A stretch of DNA of 64,000 bases from Ricordea florida (lineage: Eukaryota; Cnidaria; Anthozoa; Corallimorpharia; Ricordeidae). The notes under the pieces are model-generated. The model worked only from the letters and a program-made list of their open reading frames with translations, was not told where the DNA came from and ran no database searches. Positions within the stretch are counted from its first letter, which is position 1, and each line of letters starts with the position of its first letter. The position numbers were made by a program, and so were the translations under genes. The stretch covers positions 10,741,805 to 10,805,804 of the forward strand of contig OX453287.1 of the NCBI GenBank assembly GCA_949710005.1, given 5' to 3'. Below, piece by piece: positions 26,487 to 36,300 of this stretch.

Positions 26487-26678
26487 ATGGTTGAGGAGGA
26501 AGAAGAAATGAAATTTACCGAATACCAAATCAACATTATGAAAAAAATTATTAGGAAAAAAATTCTATATATGGAAGACGGCGATCAAATTTTTAATATT
26601 ATGATTTTAATTCCCGAGGCAAGAGAGGGTTTATTAAAACATATTACCGAGTTAGAAAATAGGACAACACAGGTTTAA
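26487..26678 (+). CDS. Small acidic Polinton ORF, unknown function (63 aa)
   Basis: This short ORF sits between the divergent integrase and the capsid gene. It is unrecognised. The protein begins with an acidic run (VEEEEE) followed by a predicted helical stretch rich in Ile and Lys and a C-terminal Glu/Leu-rich helix. Support for a real gene: it fills the only gap between two genes, ends 30 bp before the capsid start, and has an octamer 31 nt before its ATG as the other genes do. Against: it is short and I know no homologue. A small regulatory or scaffold protein is a guess. Confidence 0.5.
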   Translation: MVEEEEEMKFTEYQINIMKKIIRKKILYMEDGDQIFNIMILIPEAREGLLKHITELENRTTQV

Positions 26679-26681
26679 AGG
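26674..26681 (+). promoter_or_regulatory. Octamer TTTAAAGG, 34 nt before the capsid start
   Basis: A member of the element-wide motif set with standard spacing. The 12-mer TATCTTATAAAT also lies at 26692-26703, between this octamer and the ATG. Confidence 0.5.
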
Positions 26682-26707
26682 TTAACCAAAGTATCTTATA
26701 AATTACA

Positions 26708-27949
26708 ATGACGTCTGAAAAAATTAACCCAAACAGAATTCCTAAAGAACCATTTGGTTTGAAAGCAGAATCAACCCTGAATCGAATTACTCTAAATCCA
26801 TCCACAGCCAGCCCAGGAGAAACATTATACATAAATATTCCAAAACTCGCCGAGAATTTGGTGATTGTGCCTGGAAGCGTATCCCTTCTATTTGATTTAG
26901 ATGTTGGGGGTCATGCTAATAACACAGTTGTGAATAATGTGGGCCGTAATCTTGTAACCAGACTGAAAGTTCTTTTTGGAGGAGAAACATTGCAAGATAC
27001 TCAAGGATATGATTTATTTCAAACCTATCATGATTTATTCTTAACTGAAGAAGAGCGCGAAGATAGATTAAAACAAGGTATTTCTTCGTTAAATATTAGA
27101 AAACTTAGAACAAAAGCCGGAGATATGAAAACACAAGATGTAAAAGAAGTTGCCCTCGCCAATGTTCATGGTTCAAAGTACAGAATACCATTAAATCACC
27201 CCATTCTAAATGACCACGGAGTATTTTACCCCAAAGCTCTTGAAAACCATCTAATATTTGAGATCACACTTGCCCCGATCGCTAATATTCTTATTTATTC
27301 TGATACAACTAAAGCACCATCATATTCAATCAAAAACTTAGAGTTAGAATATTCCTCAATTTCTAGCGAATACTTAGCGCGCGAGGCTCAAGCAGCCTAT
27401 CAAGTCGGCAAAGGATTCTTTTATGAAAATGTTACCCTGCACAAAACTTTTACATTTTCCATTGGCGGTGACGGTGTTATTAATCAACATATTAATTTAC
27501 CGAGAAGATCAATGACAGGAATATTGTTTTTGTTTTTAATTCCTCAAGCTGCAGGAGCAAGGGATTCTGAAAATTTTTATAATCCGGGGATATCTTCCGT
27601 TGAAATTGATGTTGATGGTGTACCAAATAGAATATACTCTAGAGGAATGATTCCGTCCGATTTTTGGGAATCCGTGAAAAAAAGATTTCACCGCGGTGAT
27701 GGTTTACAAATTTCATTGAAAGAAAAAGAATTTTACGCGGATAAGTTTGCTCTTTGGGTTGATACTAGAACTCATCCAGATAATGGTATTCATGGAGGCG
27801 GACTTGCTCTAAATAATACTCATGACGGTGTAAAAGTAGAAATTAAAAGGAAACAAGGCGGATCTGGAACCGTAACTTGCCATATGTTCGTAGTAGCGGA
27901 TGCAATGATGGAGATTATGAATTCAGGTTTGAGAGCAATTAAGTACTGA
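26708..27949 (+). CDS. Probable major capsid protein (double jelly-roll candidate)
   Basis: An intact 413-residue ORF directly before the packaging ATPase. The sequence is beta-rich with many short hydrophobic strands and has no signal peptide or membrane segment, as expected of a capsid protein. Recognisable phrases are INIPKLAENLVIVPGS, VVNNVGRNLVTRLKVLFGGE and YDLFQTYHDLF in the first half, and SMTGILFLFL with FYNPGISSVEIDVDGVPN in the second. I associate this protein family with capsids of virus-like elements in cnidarian genomes. Length suits a compact double jelly-roll of the PRD1/adenovirus lineage. A decayed relative lies beside a Polinton polymerase remnant at 60776-61020, which supports its being a core Polinton gene. 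A structure prediction would settle the fold. Confidence 0.68.
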   Translation: MTSEKINPNRIPKEPFGLKAESTLNRITLNPSTASPGETLYINIPKLAENLVIVPGSVSLLFDLDVGGHANNTVVNNVGRNLVTRLKVLFGGETLQDTQGYDLFQTYHDLFLTEEEREDRLKQGISSLNIRKLRTKAGDMKTQDVKEVALANVHGSKYRIPLNHPILNDHGVFYPKALENHLIFEITLAPIANILIYSDTTKAPSYSIKNLELEYSSISSEYLAREAQAAYQVGKGFFYENVTLHKTFTFSIGGDGVINQHINLPRRSMTGILFLFLIPQAAGARDSENFYNPGISSVEIDVDGVPNRIYSRGMIPSDFWESVKKRFHRGDGLQISLKEKEFYADKFALWVDTRTHPDNGIHGGGLALNNTHDGVKVEIKRKQGGSGTVTCHMFVVADAMMEIMNSGLRAIKY

Positions 27950-27956
27950 CCGAGAA

Positions 27957-27964
27957 TCTAAAAA
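27957..27964 (+). promoter_or_regulatory. Octamer TCTAAAAA, 31 nt before the ATPase start
   Basis: A member of the element-wide T-Y-T-A-R-A-R-R set, in the short gap after the capsid gene. Confidence 0.55.
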
Positions 27965-27987
27965 CATAATGTTATGATACAAAAATC

Positions 27988-28614
27988 ATGGAAGATTTAC
28001 GAGATAAAATCCCATTCCACTGTATAATAACAGGACCCACAAATTGCGGAAAAACAAAGTATTTAATTGAACAGCTCCGCGGACCATTCCGAAAAGTTTT
28101 TGAATATATTGTGTTAATTTGCCCAACCTATTCTAAAAATAAAACTTATCATAATTTTGCTCGAGGAGATGAACATTTTTATGTATTATCGCCGGACGCA
28201 AGTAATTCGGATGAGATTAATGAGTTATTAAATGATTGCCAAACTTTATTCTCTGGTACGAATACATTAATAATTCTAGATGATTGCGCGGTTTCCTCCG
28301 ATCTGAAGAAAAGATCCAATAAATTTATAGATTTAGCATTCTCCGGTAGGCATCATGGTTTATCGGTTTGGGTTCTAACCCAGCAATTAACTTCGATAGC
28401 AAAACCATTCCGCGAAAATGTAGCCTGCGTTGTTACTTTTCATAATCCTTCCCAGAAAGGTATGAAAATGTTTTTCGAGGATTACGGAGGTGATTTAGAT
28501 TATGAATTGGGTAAAAAGTTTTTGCATCTCCTGAAAACCGAAAAATATTCTAGGTTGTGTTTGAGTTTGCGATATCCATTTAATTGCTATTTAGAGATTC
28601 CCAAAGTGATTTAA
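27988..28614 (+). CDS. DNA packaging ATPase (FtsK/HerA, A32-like)
   Basis: An intact 208-residue ORF. Walker A is GPTNCGKT at residues 16-23; Walker B is TLIILDDC with Asp98-Asp99. A later Gln-rich segment (WVLTQQLTSIAKPFREN) fits the sensor region of A32-like ATPases. Such enzymes pump viral DNA into a preformed capsid in the PRD1-adenovirus lineage, Polintons and virophages. It follows the capsid gene by 38 bp, a common virion-gene order. Decayed homologous pieces are found at 59598-60268. The next gene starts 6 bp after its stop and draws its upstream octamer from within this gene. Confidence 0.93.
   Translation: MEDLRDKIPFHCIITGPTNCGKTKYLIEQLRGPFRKVFEYIVLICPTYSKNKTYHNFARGDEHFYVLSPDASNSDEINELLNDCQTLFSGTNTLIILDDCAVSSDLKKRSNKFIDLAFSGRHHGLSVWVLTQQLTSIAKPFRENVACVVTFHNPSQKGMKMFFEDYGGDLDYELGKKFLHLLKTEKYSRLCLSLRYPFNCYLEIPKVI
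28590..28597 (+). promoter_or_regulatory. Octamer TTTAGAGA, 30 nt before the next start, inside the ATPase gene
   Basis: A G-containing variant of the motif placed in the coding end of the ATPase gene. Keeping the spacing despite coding constraint is notable. Confidence 0.45.
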
Positions 28615-28619
28615 CAAAT

Positions 28620-29168
28620 ATGACAAACGTAGAAGATTATATTAAAGAAAATAACAACCAACCTAATGAGGAAACGGTAAAAGATAATGAGGATCTTGAA
28701 ATAAAACAAGAATCGCTTGCCATTCTCGCGGCCTTGGGAACAACAAAGGAATATTTAGGGATAGAAATGAGTTTGGGCGATATAAAGAAATTATCTGCAA
28801 AAGATGTTGAAAAGTATTTTAATAGATATCAGGCAGTAATGGGTAAGAAAATTAACGGTGGATTAGTAGATTCATCCCTTCAATTAGTTTCCAAACTTAT
28901 TTCTTATTTAGTTCCAGTTGATGATATAGAATCTCTTTGCAAAGATCTGAAGAATGATGATTTGGTAAATCGCGAACTAACAAACATTGTAGGACTCTTG
29001 GCATTGAAAGCAGGAAGGCTGGCAGCACTTGCTAGCGGACTATTTCAAGTAGCTAAACACATAAAATTCAACAAAAACCAACATTTTTCAAGAGGCGAGC
29101 CAGTAAATGGTAGCACAACTGCCCAGGAAACTAAGCAATCTGCTGAAGGCGTTGATACAGTATATTAA
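28620..29168 (+). CDS. Polinton protein of unknown function (182 aa)
   Basis: I chose the ATG at 28620 because it lies after the ATPase stop and has an octamer 30 nt upstream; the frame is open further 5' but overlaps the ATPase. The N-terminal 30 residues are acidic and polar; the middle (about 45-150) is helical with conserved-looking hydrophobic phrases (LAILAALGTTKEYLG, LVSKLISYLVPVDDIE, LLALKAGRLAALASGLFQ). The C-terminus is polar. No membrane segment is convincing, though the Ala/Leu-rich stretch near 135-150 could be amphipathic. I do not recognise it beyond a general resemblance to ORFs in other cnidarian Polintons. A structural or maturation role is inferred only from its place among virion genes. 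Confidence 0.78.
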   Translation: MTNVEDYIKENNNQPNEETVKDNEDLEIKQESLAILAALGTTKEYLGIEMSLGDIKKLSAKDVEKYFNRYQAVMGKKINGGLVDSSLQLVSKLISYLVPVDDIESLCKDLKNDDLVNRELTNIVGLLALKAGRLAALASGLFQVAKHIKFNKNQHFSRGEPVNGSTTAQETKQSAEGVDTVY

Positions 29169-29173
29169 ACAGA

Positions 29174-29181
29174 TCTAAAAA
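29174..29181 (+). promoter_or_regulatory. Octamer TCTAAAAA, 32 nt before the 147-aa gene
   Basis: A member of the element-wide motif set, in the 37-bp intergenic gap. Confidence 0.55.
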
Positions 29182-29205
29182 CTTATTTATAGCATCTAAA
29201 TAACA

Positions 29206-29649
29206 ATGTCTGAACAAACTGAAGTAGAAGTAAAAAATACTGAGCAAATTACCGCCGACCCAGCACCCGGAAATAAAGATACTAAAAAGAGGGAGAAAGA
29301 TCCTAAAAAAGTCGCAGCTGGAAAGAAATTAGCAGAATATAATAAAAAAGCAAAAGAAGCATTAGCTAGGGAAATGAAACGAGAAGAAGAGCCAGCCCCG
29401 GCGGGCCGCGGAGAAAATGAAAATACATATAGTGAAGCGAAATCATGGCTTCCAGAGTTATCTTTTACTACTGTTTTATCTGTTGTTGGATTGGGGTTTA
29501 CAGCATTTGATCTTTTTATGAGATATCGAGAAAAAGCCGGGGAGGGCTTCGTCCGATATTCCAGTAGGATAGCTGATTTATCACAAGTACCACAAATACC
29601 CCAACCGGCAAAAATTCCATTGACCTCAAAATCTTTAGGAATGGAATAA
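29206..29649 (+). CDS. Single-pass membrane protein, unknown function (147 aa)
   Basis: The N-terminal 75 residues are highly charged and Lys/Glu-rich (KKREKDPKKVAAGKKLAEY), probably helical. One clear hydrophobic segment (FTTVLSVVGLGFTAFDLFM, about 87-105) is followed by a short basic stretch (RYREK) and a Pro-rich tail (QVPQIPQPAKIP). The topology suggests a membrane-anchored virion component with a long charged domain. It has no family I can name. It is part of a run of four small genes on the plus strand with 2-37 bp gaps, several hydrophobic, resembling minor virion or internal-membrane proteins of related viruses; that role is inference. Confidence 0.75.
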   Translation: MSEQTEVEVKNTEQITADPAPGNKDTKKREKDPKKVAAGKKLAEYNKKAKEALAREMKREEEPAPAGRGENENTYSEAKSWLPELSFTTVLSVVGLGFTAFDLFMRYREKAGEGFVRYSSRIADLSQVPQIPQPAKIPLTSKSLGME

Positions 29650-29654
29650 AGTCA

Positions 29655-29662
29655 TTTAAAAG
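29655..29662 (+). promoter_or_regulatory. Octamer TTTAAAAG, 32 nt before the 72-aa gene
   Basis: A member of the element-wide motif set. Confidence 0.5.
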
Positions 29663-29686
29663 TTACTCAATGATACAGTAAAAATT

Positions 29687-29905
29687 ATGTCAACTGAAAA
29701 CAAACTTGTGAAAACTGTAACTGATTCAGCGGTACTTATCGGATTGGGCGCTGGGGTTGGTTATGTGGCTAAGAAGCTAATGAAAGAATCATTTTTGAGT
29801 GATCCATCCTCAAGCATTACAAATTATGCAAAATGGGTTGCGGTATTATCCGGAAGCATGTATCTTAAAACATATTTAGAGGATCAAAAGATTTTACCAA
29901 AATAA
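29687..29905 (+). CDS. Small hydrophobic protein (72 aa)
   Basis: This small ORF has a Gly-rich hydrophobic segment (VLIGLGAGVGYVAKKL, about 17-32) and a second moderately hydrophobic stretch (WVAVLSGSMYLKTYL, about 46-60), so one or two membrane passes are likely. It ends one base before the next start codon. I do not recognise the family. Its size and hydrophobicity resemble small membrane virion proteins. Support for reality is its tight packing and its octamer at the standard distance. Confidence 0.7.
   Translation: MSTENKLVKTVTDSAVLIGLGAGVGYVAKKLMKESFLSDPSSSITNYAKWVAVLSGSMYLKTYLEDQKILPK
29875..29882 (+). promoter_or_regulatory. Octamer TTTAGAGG, 32 nt before the 130-aa gene, inside the 72-aa gene
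   Basis: A G-containing variant of the motif, kept at standard spacing although it lies within coding sequence. Confidence 0.5.
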
Positions 29906-29906
29906 A

Positions 29907-30299
29907 ATGGCAGCAATAGCGATGATGATTGGTGGGGCTATATTGAATGCAACGGCATTTACTGGTGGAAATTATCTTGCAAAATATTTATCTGGACGCG
30001 ACGTTGATACTGAAAAAATACGCCACGACAAAGCAATGGAAAAATATCAAAGAGATTACGAAGCATATCAGGAAAAAAGACAAAAAATGCTTGATTGGAA
30101 AATGAAGAAAAAAGATGAAAAATATCAGGCAACAAAAAATATTTCAACTACAAATCAGGCTTTTGAATTGTACGGGCAAATGACTGAACCAAAATTCTCT
30201 GATTATTACAAACCAAGCGATGAACAAAAAACAGGAGAAATGGCATATGTCGGAGCTGGAATGTTGGGTTTGGGGTACGCGGCAAGTAAAATATTATAA
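29907..30299 (+). CDS. Membrane/coiled-coil protein conserved-looking in cnidarian Polintons (130 aa)
   Basis: The N-terminus is a hydrophobic segment (AAIAMMIGGAILNATAFTGG) suited to membrane insertion, followed by a charged coiled-coil-like helix (about 38-80: EKYQRDYEAYQEKRQKMLDW). The C-terminus ends in a second hydrophobic Gly/Ala-rich segment (AYVGAGMLGLGYAASKIL). The pattern suggests a hairpin or two-pass protein with an exposed coil. I have seen similar ORFs in cnidarian sequence but know no function. It is the last gene of the left plus-strand run; the next gene is on the other strand. Confidence 0.75.
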   Translation: MAAIAMMIGGAILNATAFTGGNYLAKYLSGRDVDTEKIRHDKAMEKYQRDYEAYQEKRQKMLDWKMKKKDEKYQATKNISTTNQAFELYGQMTEPKFSDYYKPSDEQKTGEMAYVGAGMLGLGYAASKIL

Positions 30300-30349
30300 A
30301 TTATTATATAACTTGTAATACAGCAATTAAAATAAGTTATATAACATAA

Positions 30350-30607
30350 TTAAAGTATTCGTATACCATATAATTCCTCAGTTATCATAATTTTTGCCAC
30401 ATTTTTTTCTTTTTCTTCAAATTCATCAATATTCTTTACCAAATTAAATAAAAAATTTAGTTTTTCTTCTTTTTCTTTATTATCTTTTGTTCCAACAGCT
30501 AAATCATATAATAAGCCAAATTTTTTTCTTTTTTCCCCTTCTTCCTCATCAAAATCTTTAAGTATAGATCCCCATAAAAGTCTTTTTGCTATATTTTCGC
30601 TTGTCAT
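30350..30607 (-). CDS. Small acidic Polinton protein, minus strand (85 aa)
   Basis: An unrecognised ORF that is very rich in Glu and Lys (DFDEEEGEKRKKFG, FEEKEKNVAKIM), probably all helical and soluble. It sits between plus-strand genes on the opposite strand and is preceded by the 12-mer ATTTAAAAGATA (minus strand, 30644-30633), the same word that precedes the acidic gene at 41737. Shared promoter word and strand suggest these two genes, with the integrase, form an expression class distinct from the virion genes. That is inference. Confidence 0.6.
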   Translation of the reverse strand: MTSENIAKRLLWGSILKDFDEEEGEKRKKFGLLYDLAVGTKDNKEKEEKLNFLFNLVKNIDEFEEKEKNVAKIMITEELYGIRIL

Positions 30608-30635
30608 TTTATTTCTTTTTATTTATTCCCCTTAT

Positions 30636-30643
30636 CTTTTAAA
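30636..30643 (-). promoter_or_regulatory. Octamer TTTAAAAG (12-mer ATTTAAAAGATA), 36 nt before the 85-aa gene
   Basis: An identical 12-mer precedes the minus-strand gene starting at 41737; a one-base variant precedes the integrase. Confidence 0.5.
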
Positions 30644-30668
30644 TCAATTTTTCTTCAGTTCTAAGGGG

Positions 30669-30676
30669 TCTAAAGA
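30669..30676 (+). promoter_or_regulatory. Octamer TCTAAAGA, 32 nt before the coiled-coil membrane gene
   Basis: Same exact octamer as at 38721 and 40388; a member of the element-wide set. Confidence 0.6.
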
Positions 30677-31771
30677 TTTCATACTGATGAGTAAAAAATT
30701 ATGGCGGAAGAAGAAATACCAATGGAAGATTTTCCTAAGGGAACTGATGAAGATGATTATGATTGGGATGATACAACTTTTCAAACCCCAAATACATCTA
30801 CAAACCGCATAGAATATCCCGGTTATGACGAGGATGAAGGAAGAAGACGAGAAGAATGGGATATTCCATCTGAAAGAATTAATTTGGGCGATGAGGATTA
30901 TGATAGAAGGGTAGAAGCGGGGCAATACCTAAGACGTTATTTTCCAGACTTCAATCCAAGGGATGCGTCATTTAATGTTGAATTTGAAGAAGATGGAAGT
31001 ATAACCGGGAGATTAAGTGATAGGGAAAATGCCAAGAAGCATATCATACTTGATAAAGATAAAAATCTTAGGGTTGAAGATTTACCAAAAGGAATGAGAA
31101 AAGAACTGGGCGCTGATTATGAAACAATGTTTGAAAAATATAATAATGCCGCTTCAGAATTAAAACAGTCCGATGAAAAAATTAAGGAATTAGATAATGC
31201 ATTGCAAGGATTTAAAGCAACAGCAGAAGTATATCCCCTAGAGATTGAACGATATGCGGAAAGAGAAAAAGAACTTAGGGAATTCATTGAGAGACAACAG
31301 GTACAAAAAGCAGAGACTAAAAGCCTTTTCGATCAAACCGTTAAACAGAATATAGAATTAAAAATACAAGCGGAAAAACTTTTGGAAGAGGTAAAATTAT
31401 ACAAAGAAGAAATAGACAAATATAAGAAGGGTAAATCAAATGAATCAAAATTAAAACAAAGCAATGAACGATTAAAATCTGAGTTAGATAAATTAAGAGA
31501 ACAGATTAGAAATAAAGCAATTTCAAACGCAGAACAATTATCAGATATTGATGGTAAAAAAGATGAAATACTTAAAAATTTACCTCTTAGGGAGAGATTA
31601 AAGTATATATTCAAAAAGTATGGTTTTACAGTTTTTGCCGTTCTAAGTGCGGTAGGAGTAATCATTGGGGTTATAGTTTCTAATCTTTCAAAGGGTTTAT
31701 CTGCTTTGGGGAAAGGAGTGGGAAATGGTTTGAAAACTCTTGGTAAAAAACTGGGTGAAATATTACCAGGA

Positions 31772-31774
31772 ATG
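31772..31774. repeat. Left target duplication of the CACTA element (ATG)
   Basis: The 3-bp ATG before the left terminus CACTAG is repeated at 37848-37850 after the right terminus. Three bases is the usual duplication for EnSpm/CACTA. Confidence 0.8.
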
Positions 31775-31990
31775 CACTAGACCAAAAGCCACATTTTAAT
31801 CACATTTAAGTTGCATTAAACAACCCTAGAACTTGGGTCTACATTTAAGTCTAGTTTAATTGTTTAAAACATCACTTAAATCAATGCTATTGTCATAGTG
31901 GGGTTTAAGTGCCCCTGAAACATACATTATACACCTGAAGCCATTTAAGTTCCTTAAATGGAGATTAAACATTCTCTAAATTAATGGTTG
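31775..31990. repeat. Left subterminal repeat block of the CACTA element
   Basis: About ten copies of TTTAAG/CTTAAA-type words in both orientations within 216 bp. In CACTA elements such arrays bind the element's own DNA-binding protein. Confidence 0.75.
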
Positions 31991-32835
31991 TGTTTTGGTT
32001 CACATAAATGACTATTTATTGATATATAACAGGAATAGTAAGAATTATAATTGTCCAGTGTGTAACATCACTGTGCACTTCATTGCTCAAGTATCTTCAA
32101 ATTGTCTCTTTTCTCCATAACAGAATCAGAACACCAAAACATGAAAGCAACGTAAAAATGTCTTGACATTTTGAACTCAGTTCAATAAAAAAGTAATATA
32201 ATTTTAAAAAAATATCATCAAGAAGAAAAATGACCATATTTCACTAATCACACTAAGACAAGTGTATTAAGAAACTTTAATTTTATCCGTATATGTAGTT
32301 TCCATGTCCACAGTCATGTACCCTTATTAGCTTATGCATCAAAATTTTGATACAGTGTATATATGTTGTCAAGTAACCACAATGTACAAATGTGTCAATC
32401 TCCAAATCGAAAGACAATGTAAGATGGAACAGAACGATATTTTTACACTTACACAACATTTGCATCAACATTAACACCTGATCTAACAAGTAGCATATGA
32501 CAATTTGCAAAAGTGGTGTGAACTGTCAATCAAAAGTAGTCATTTGTATATGCACTTTCCTATGTACCAATTTATTTCAGCTGGTTAAACCTAAGTTTGT
32601 ATGCAATCCGTAGTGCCACAGTACTGTTAAGAAAATACTGGTGCCTTCAGAACTCAAATACTGTCCAGTCATATCATAATAAAAATTATTTTTTCAGAGA
32701 AAAAAAGAGAAATAAGGAGAACGTTTGCTTCAATGATACAGTCTCTTCTTAGCTAAGAACCCTATCAATGACTTAATCTAAATCTGTAAAATGCCAGCAC
32801 GACGAGGTATAGGGCAAACTGCCATAAGTTTGGCA
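31991..32835. other. Non-coding part of the CACTA element
   Basis: AT-rich sequence with no ORF or splice-linked exon that I can support. It may be the 3' region of the minus-strand zinc-finger gene. Confidence 0.5.
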
Positions 32836-33057
32836 TTACCTAGAGAAAGATAAGCTGCAGTAAAGAGGCTGTGAAAAAAAATCAAAAAAAAATCGCCGAC
32901 GGCGACGCTTTAGCGATTGAGATGAACATTTCGTTTTTGTGTGACGGCGATACGAAGATGAATGTGCGAAGGACTTTCCGCAAGTTTCACACTTATCACA
33001 GAAGAAAGGGCTTGGAGTGTTTTCGACGAAACTTGTTTCAGGATAATCTTCGGCCAT
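32836..33057 (-). CDS. C2HC zinc-finger ORF in the CACTA element (possible first exon)
   Basis: From the ATG at 33057 the minus strand encodes about 73 residues with a single finger CETCGKSFAHSSSYRRHTKTKC-like in spacing: C-x2-C-x12-H-x5-C, a C2HC variant of the classical finger, followed by a very basic run (LKRRRRR) that could be a nuclear signal. An in-frame ATG 18 codons further upstream exists. The ORF is divergent from the five-exon gene, with start codons about 280 bp apart, so the pair may share a promoter. It could be a complete small DNA-binding protein or the first exon of a longer gene running left, but I see no continuing exon. Confidence 0.55.
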   Translation of the reverse strand: MAEDYPETSFVENTPSPFFCDKCETCGKSFAHSSSYRRHTKTKCSSQSLKRRRRRFFFDFFSQPLYCSLSFSR

Positions 33058-33339
33058 TTTGTTGATTATCAAAGACGGAAACCGCAATCGGTAATGATTG
33101 ATTTGCGTCACGAGCCATGAATGGCCCTATTGTTATCCCAAGCAATTTGCATTTGGTTTTTCTGCTTCATTGCAATTGGTTGGTTTTCGATAGTAAGCCA
33201 ATCAGAAAGTGAGAGTGTCGGTCGCGGGATGTATGTTTCATGTAGTTAGCGTCATTTAGAAGTTCGCATTCCAGCTTCGTTCCTTGCCGTGTGCTCGCTC
33301 GTGTTTTACAGTTAGTTACACTTCACTTTTCCGGTAACG

Positions 33340-36300
33340 ATGACTGCACTAGGTGCTCAACAGGAACGACAGCTTCTTCTGATTGAAAGGATGAGCGGTA
33401 AAATGGATGCGATTTGCGACAGTCAAAAGAGACTCCAGGATGCCAATGCAAGCCTGCGACAGGAGAACGAAAGACTAAGAGACGAATTACAAAAGAAGGA
33501 GAAGCAGGGCAACCGACGTGGTTTGAGAAATTCACGGCGGAGTTCTACAGTTGAAATTCCAAATGAACTAAGGGTGAGTAGATCTTTTTGTTTTCGTGGA
33601 GCAACTTCAGAATACCCGTCCACTCATTTACATGTGTCGGGGGCTTTTGAAGAACGAGGTATATCACAATGGACTCTTTTGTTATTCATCAGTATGTAAA
33701 TAAGTGGACGGGTATTCTGGAGTCTGACGCCATTTCATTTACTTCTTTTTGTTGAAGCAAAACATTGTATGCTAGATGAATTCGAAGTAAAAAGACGAGT
33801 ACCTATTATTATTAGTTAGTATACCTATTACTTCGTGTGTGGGCGCATGAAGCTCGAACGTGGTGGTGAGTTAACTTTAGTGTGGGGACGAAGTGACTGG
33901 TTTTCAATTTGCATCGTGTACTCAAGCCACAGCTGTGCGTGTATGAGGGCCATGAGACGGCGATCTTTTCAGTTTTGTTGAAAATCTTTTCAATCTTAGC
34001 TTCAGTAAAGATCTTTTAATCAAAGATTTTAATCTCCTCAAAAACCACAAAAACTCAAGTTCATTTCTTAATATAATTATGCCCCGTACTCATTGCACTT
34101 GTTTAGAGAGGGCTTTGCGGTAAGATTTCCGCACAGGTCCCTACTTCATTATGCATTCTGTAACTATACTATTTCGTTCTTCGAACACAAGAAATATTTG
34201 CACGTGAATTACACCAGACAAGACAGCTTCCGCATGCATAATGAGTAGGGACCTGTGCGGAAATCATTCCGCGCGACTACACCAGGAATAATGAAGTATG
34301 GGGTTTAATAGGGAATTCTTGCCCTTTTTACAGTGTTTGATTCGATATCTGAGAAGCAGTCTAGTAATACAGGAAAGTGGTTGCATTATCTTCCTTATGC
34401 GCGACAATATGTAATTAGCATCGTGAGGAGCAGTTGTTCCGACCTGTAACCTCAAAAACTTCATTAATTCTTGCACTGATTTTGTATTATCACGCTCTTG
34501 CAGAAACGGTTTCGATTTATTTACAAGAAGTTGGTGGAAAAGAAGATGTTAAAGGGCTTCATTGTTGATGAGGAGTATGTATTCAATTTCCTTTTACATT
34601 ATCAGAGCCATGATCAGTAATTTAGAGATGAACCAAGGCACTTTCCTTTGTCATTTTTTCCTTATTTCCTGTACAACATTTAACATGCTATTGTTTTAAA
34701 TTTAGTGGAAATTGGGATCTTGATGACTTCTGGGGCTATATAAAACACAGAATGTTTGTAAAATAATACTGATCCCATTGCTGTCATCATAAACACCCCA
34801 ATTATTTAGAAATAGAATTTAACCAATTTACATTGCCTCATTTTTTTCTGGTTACATTCTTGGTTGTAGATATAAACACTGAGGACATTTCCTTATTTCC
34901 AAATAATTTGACTCAAGAGTGCGGTGGTGGGCATGTATTTTAAGGTGCTCGGTATTCAGCGATAAATTGTCTAAACAACACTAGTACTTATAACTGGTCT
35001 GGGAGCTCTACTACTACAGCAAATGAGAAACATGCTGATGCTGGAGCTGGCTACTTAAATTAGTGGTCCTAGCTGGTGGTGTCCACTATAGGTTTATTAG
35101 AATTTGTCCATGCACAAGCGTATAGGTTGTTTTGAGTTTTTGTTGGGTAGGCATTTGTAGAACCGGCTGCTTATGGAAATTTCCATGGGAACCTATATTC
35201 CAGAGAGTTAATGTTATGTGCTCCACTTAAAGCACAGTCTGTGATGATTGTATTGCATGACCTTAAGTTTTGTTAAATAATTTTAAATATGCTGTTTTTT
35301 CTTTTAAGTCCATCGTCTGAGGGAAACCAGATTGTTTTTACCCAAATTAAAGAAATTTTGAGGAAAGAACATGGTGGCGAAAACTGTCCTTGGACTGAAT
35401 TACAAATGGAAGGTTTGTACATTATTTTATTCTGTTCAAAGCTTATTGAGAGATAATATTGTGTGGTGCAAATGTCTTTGTTGAATCAAAACCCAAAGTG
35501 TTTTAAAACTGTAGGATTCCATTTTATATAAATCCTAGGGAGCACGATTTATTTGATATAATTGTTAATTGATAATTTTTCAACAGCCCAGTTTTGTCGC
35601 TATTTCACTACAATACGGGAAAGGGACTTGAGGATCAGGACAGGCAAAAATAAAGAACACAAAGAAAAATGCAAAAAGAACAGACGGCTGTTAACTGTGA
35701 GTCTAGAAATATATTCATTTAATTGATTATTGCATTTTGTAGTAATTATAATTTGTGTGTCAAATTGTTTTAACCATAAAAATGTATCTATTGAGCTGAG
35801 GGCTGATAGTTCCTTTGTCTGAACAATTTGCATTTTGATCCTACTGGGATGTTCAAATGTCCTGCCTGTTTCCATGCTTATAACAGTGTGCACGTAATGT
35901 ATGGTTCTGAGGGAAAGTTTCATGAGAGTCCTGATGTTTCCTGAGATGAAGTCGAGGGAAACTTTAGGACCCAGAGGAAAACAAAACTAATCGTTATATA
36001 CCTAGACTTTCACTCAACAAAATGAGCACTGTGATTGGTCGATTGTTGATCACATGCCCCCGATCAAATTTAAATGTGTATTACAGGAAAAATGAACAAA
36101 GATGATACAACTGGCACACAGACAAAATTCTAATATTTGGATTTATGTTTTGATATTTAGACGCTTATGGTACCGTAGATATGAATTTTTTTGACTAGCT
36201 TTTATATTATAAAGATTAAGAAAAGTTGGAGAATTCGGACTTCTTAAAGTTCTTATTATTTAAATTTTCAACCCTGCTTTCAGAAATTATCACAAAAAAA

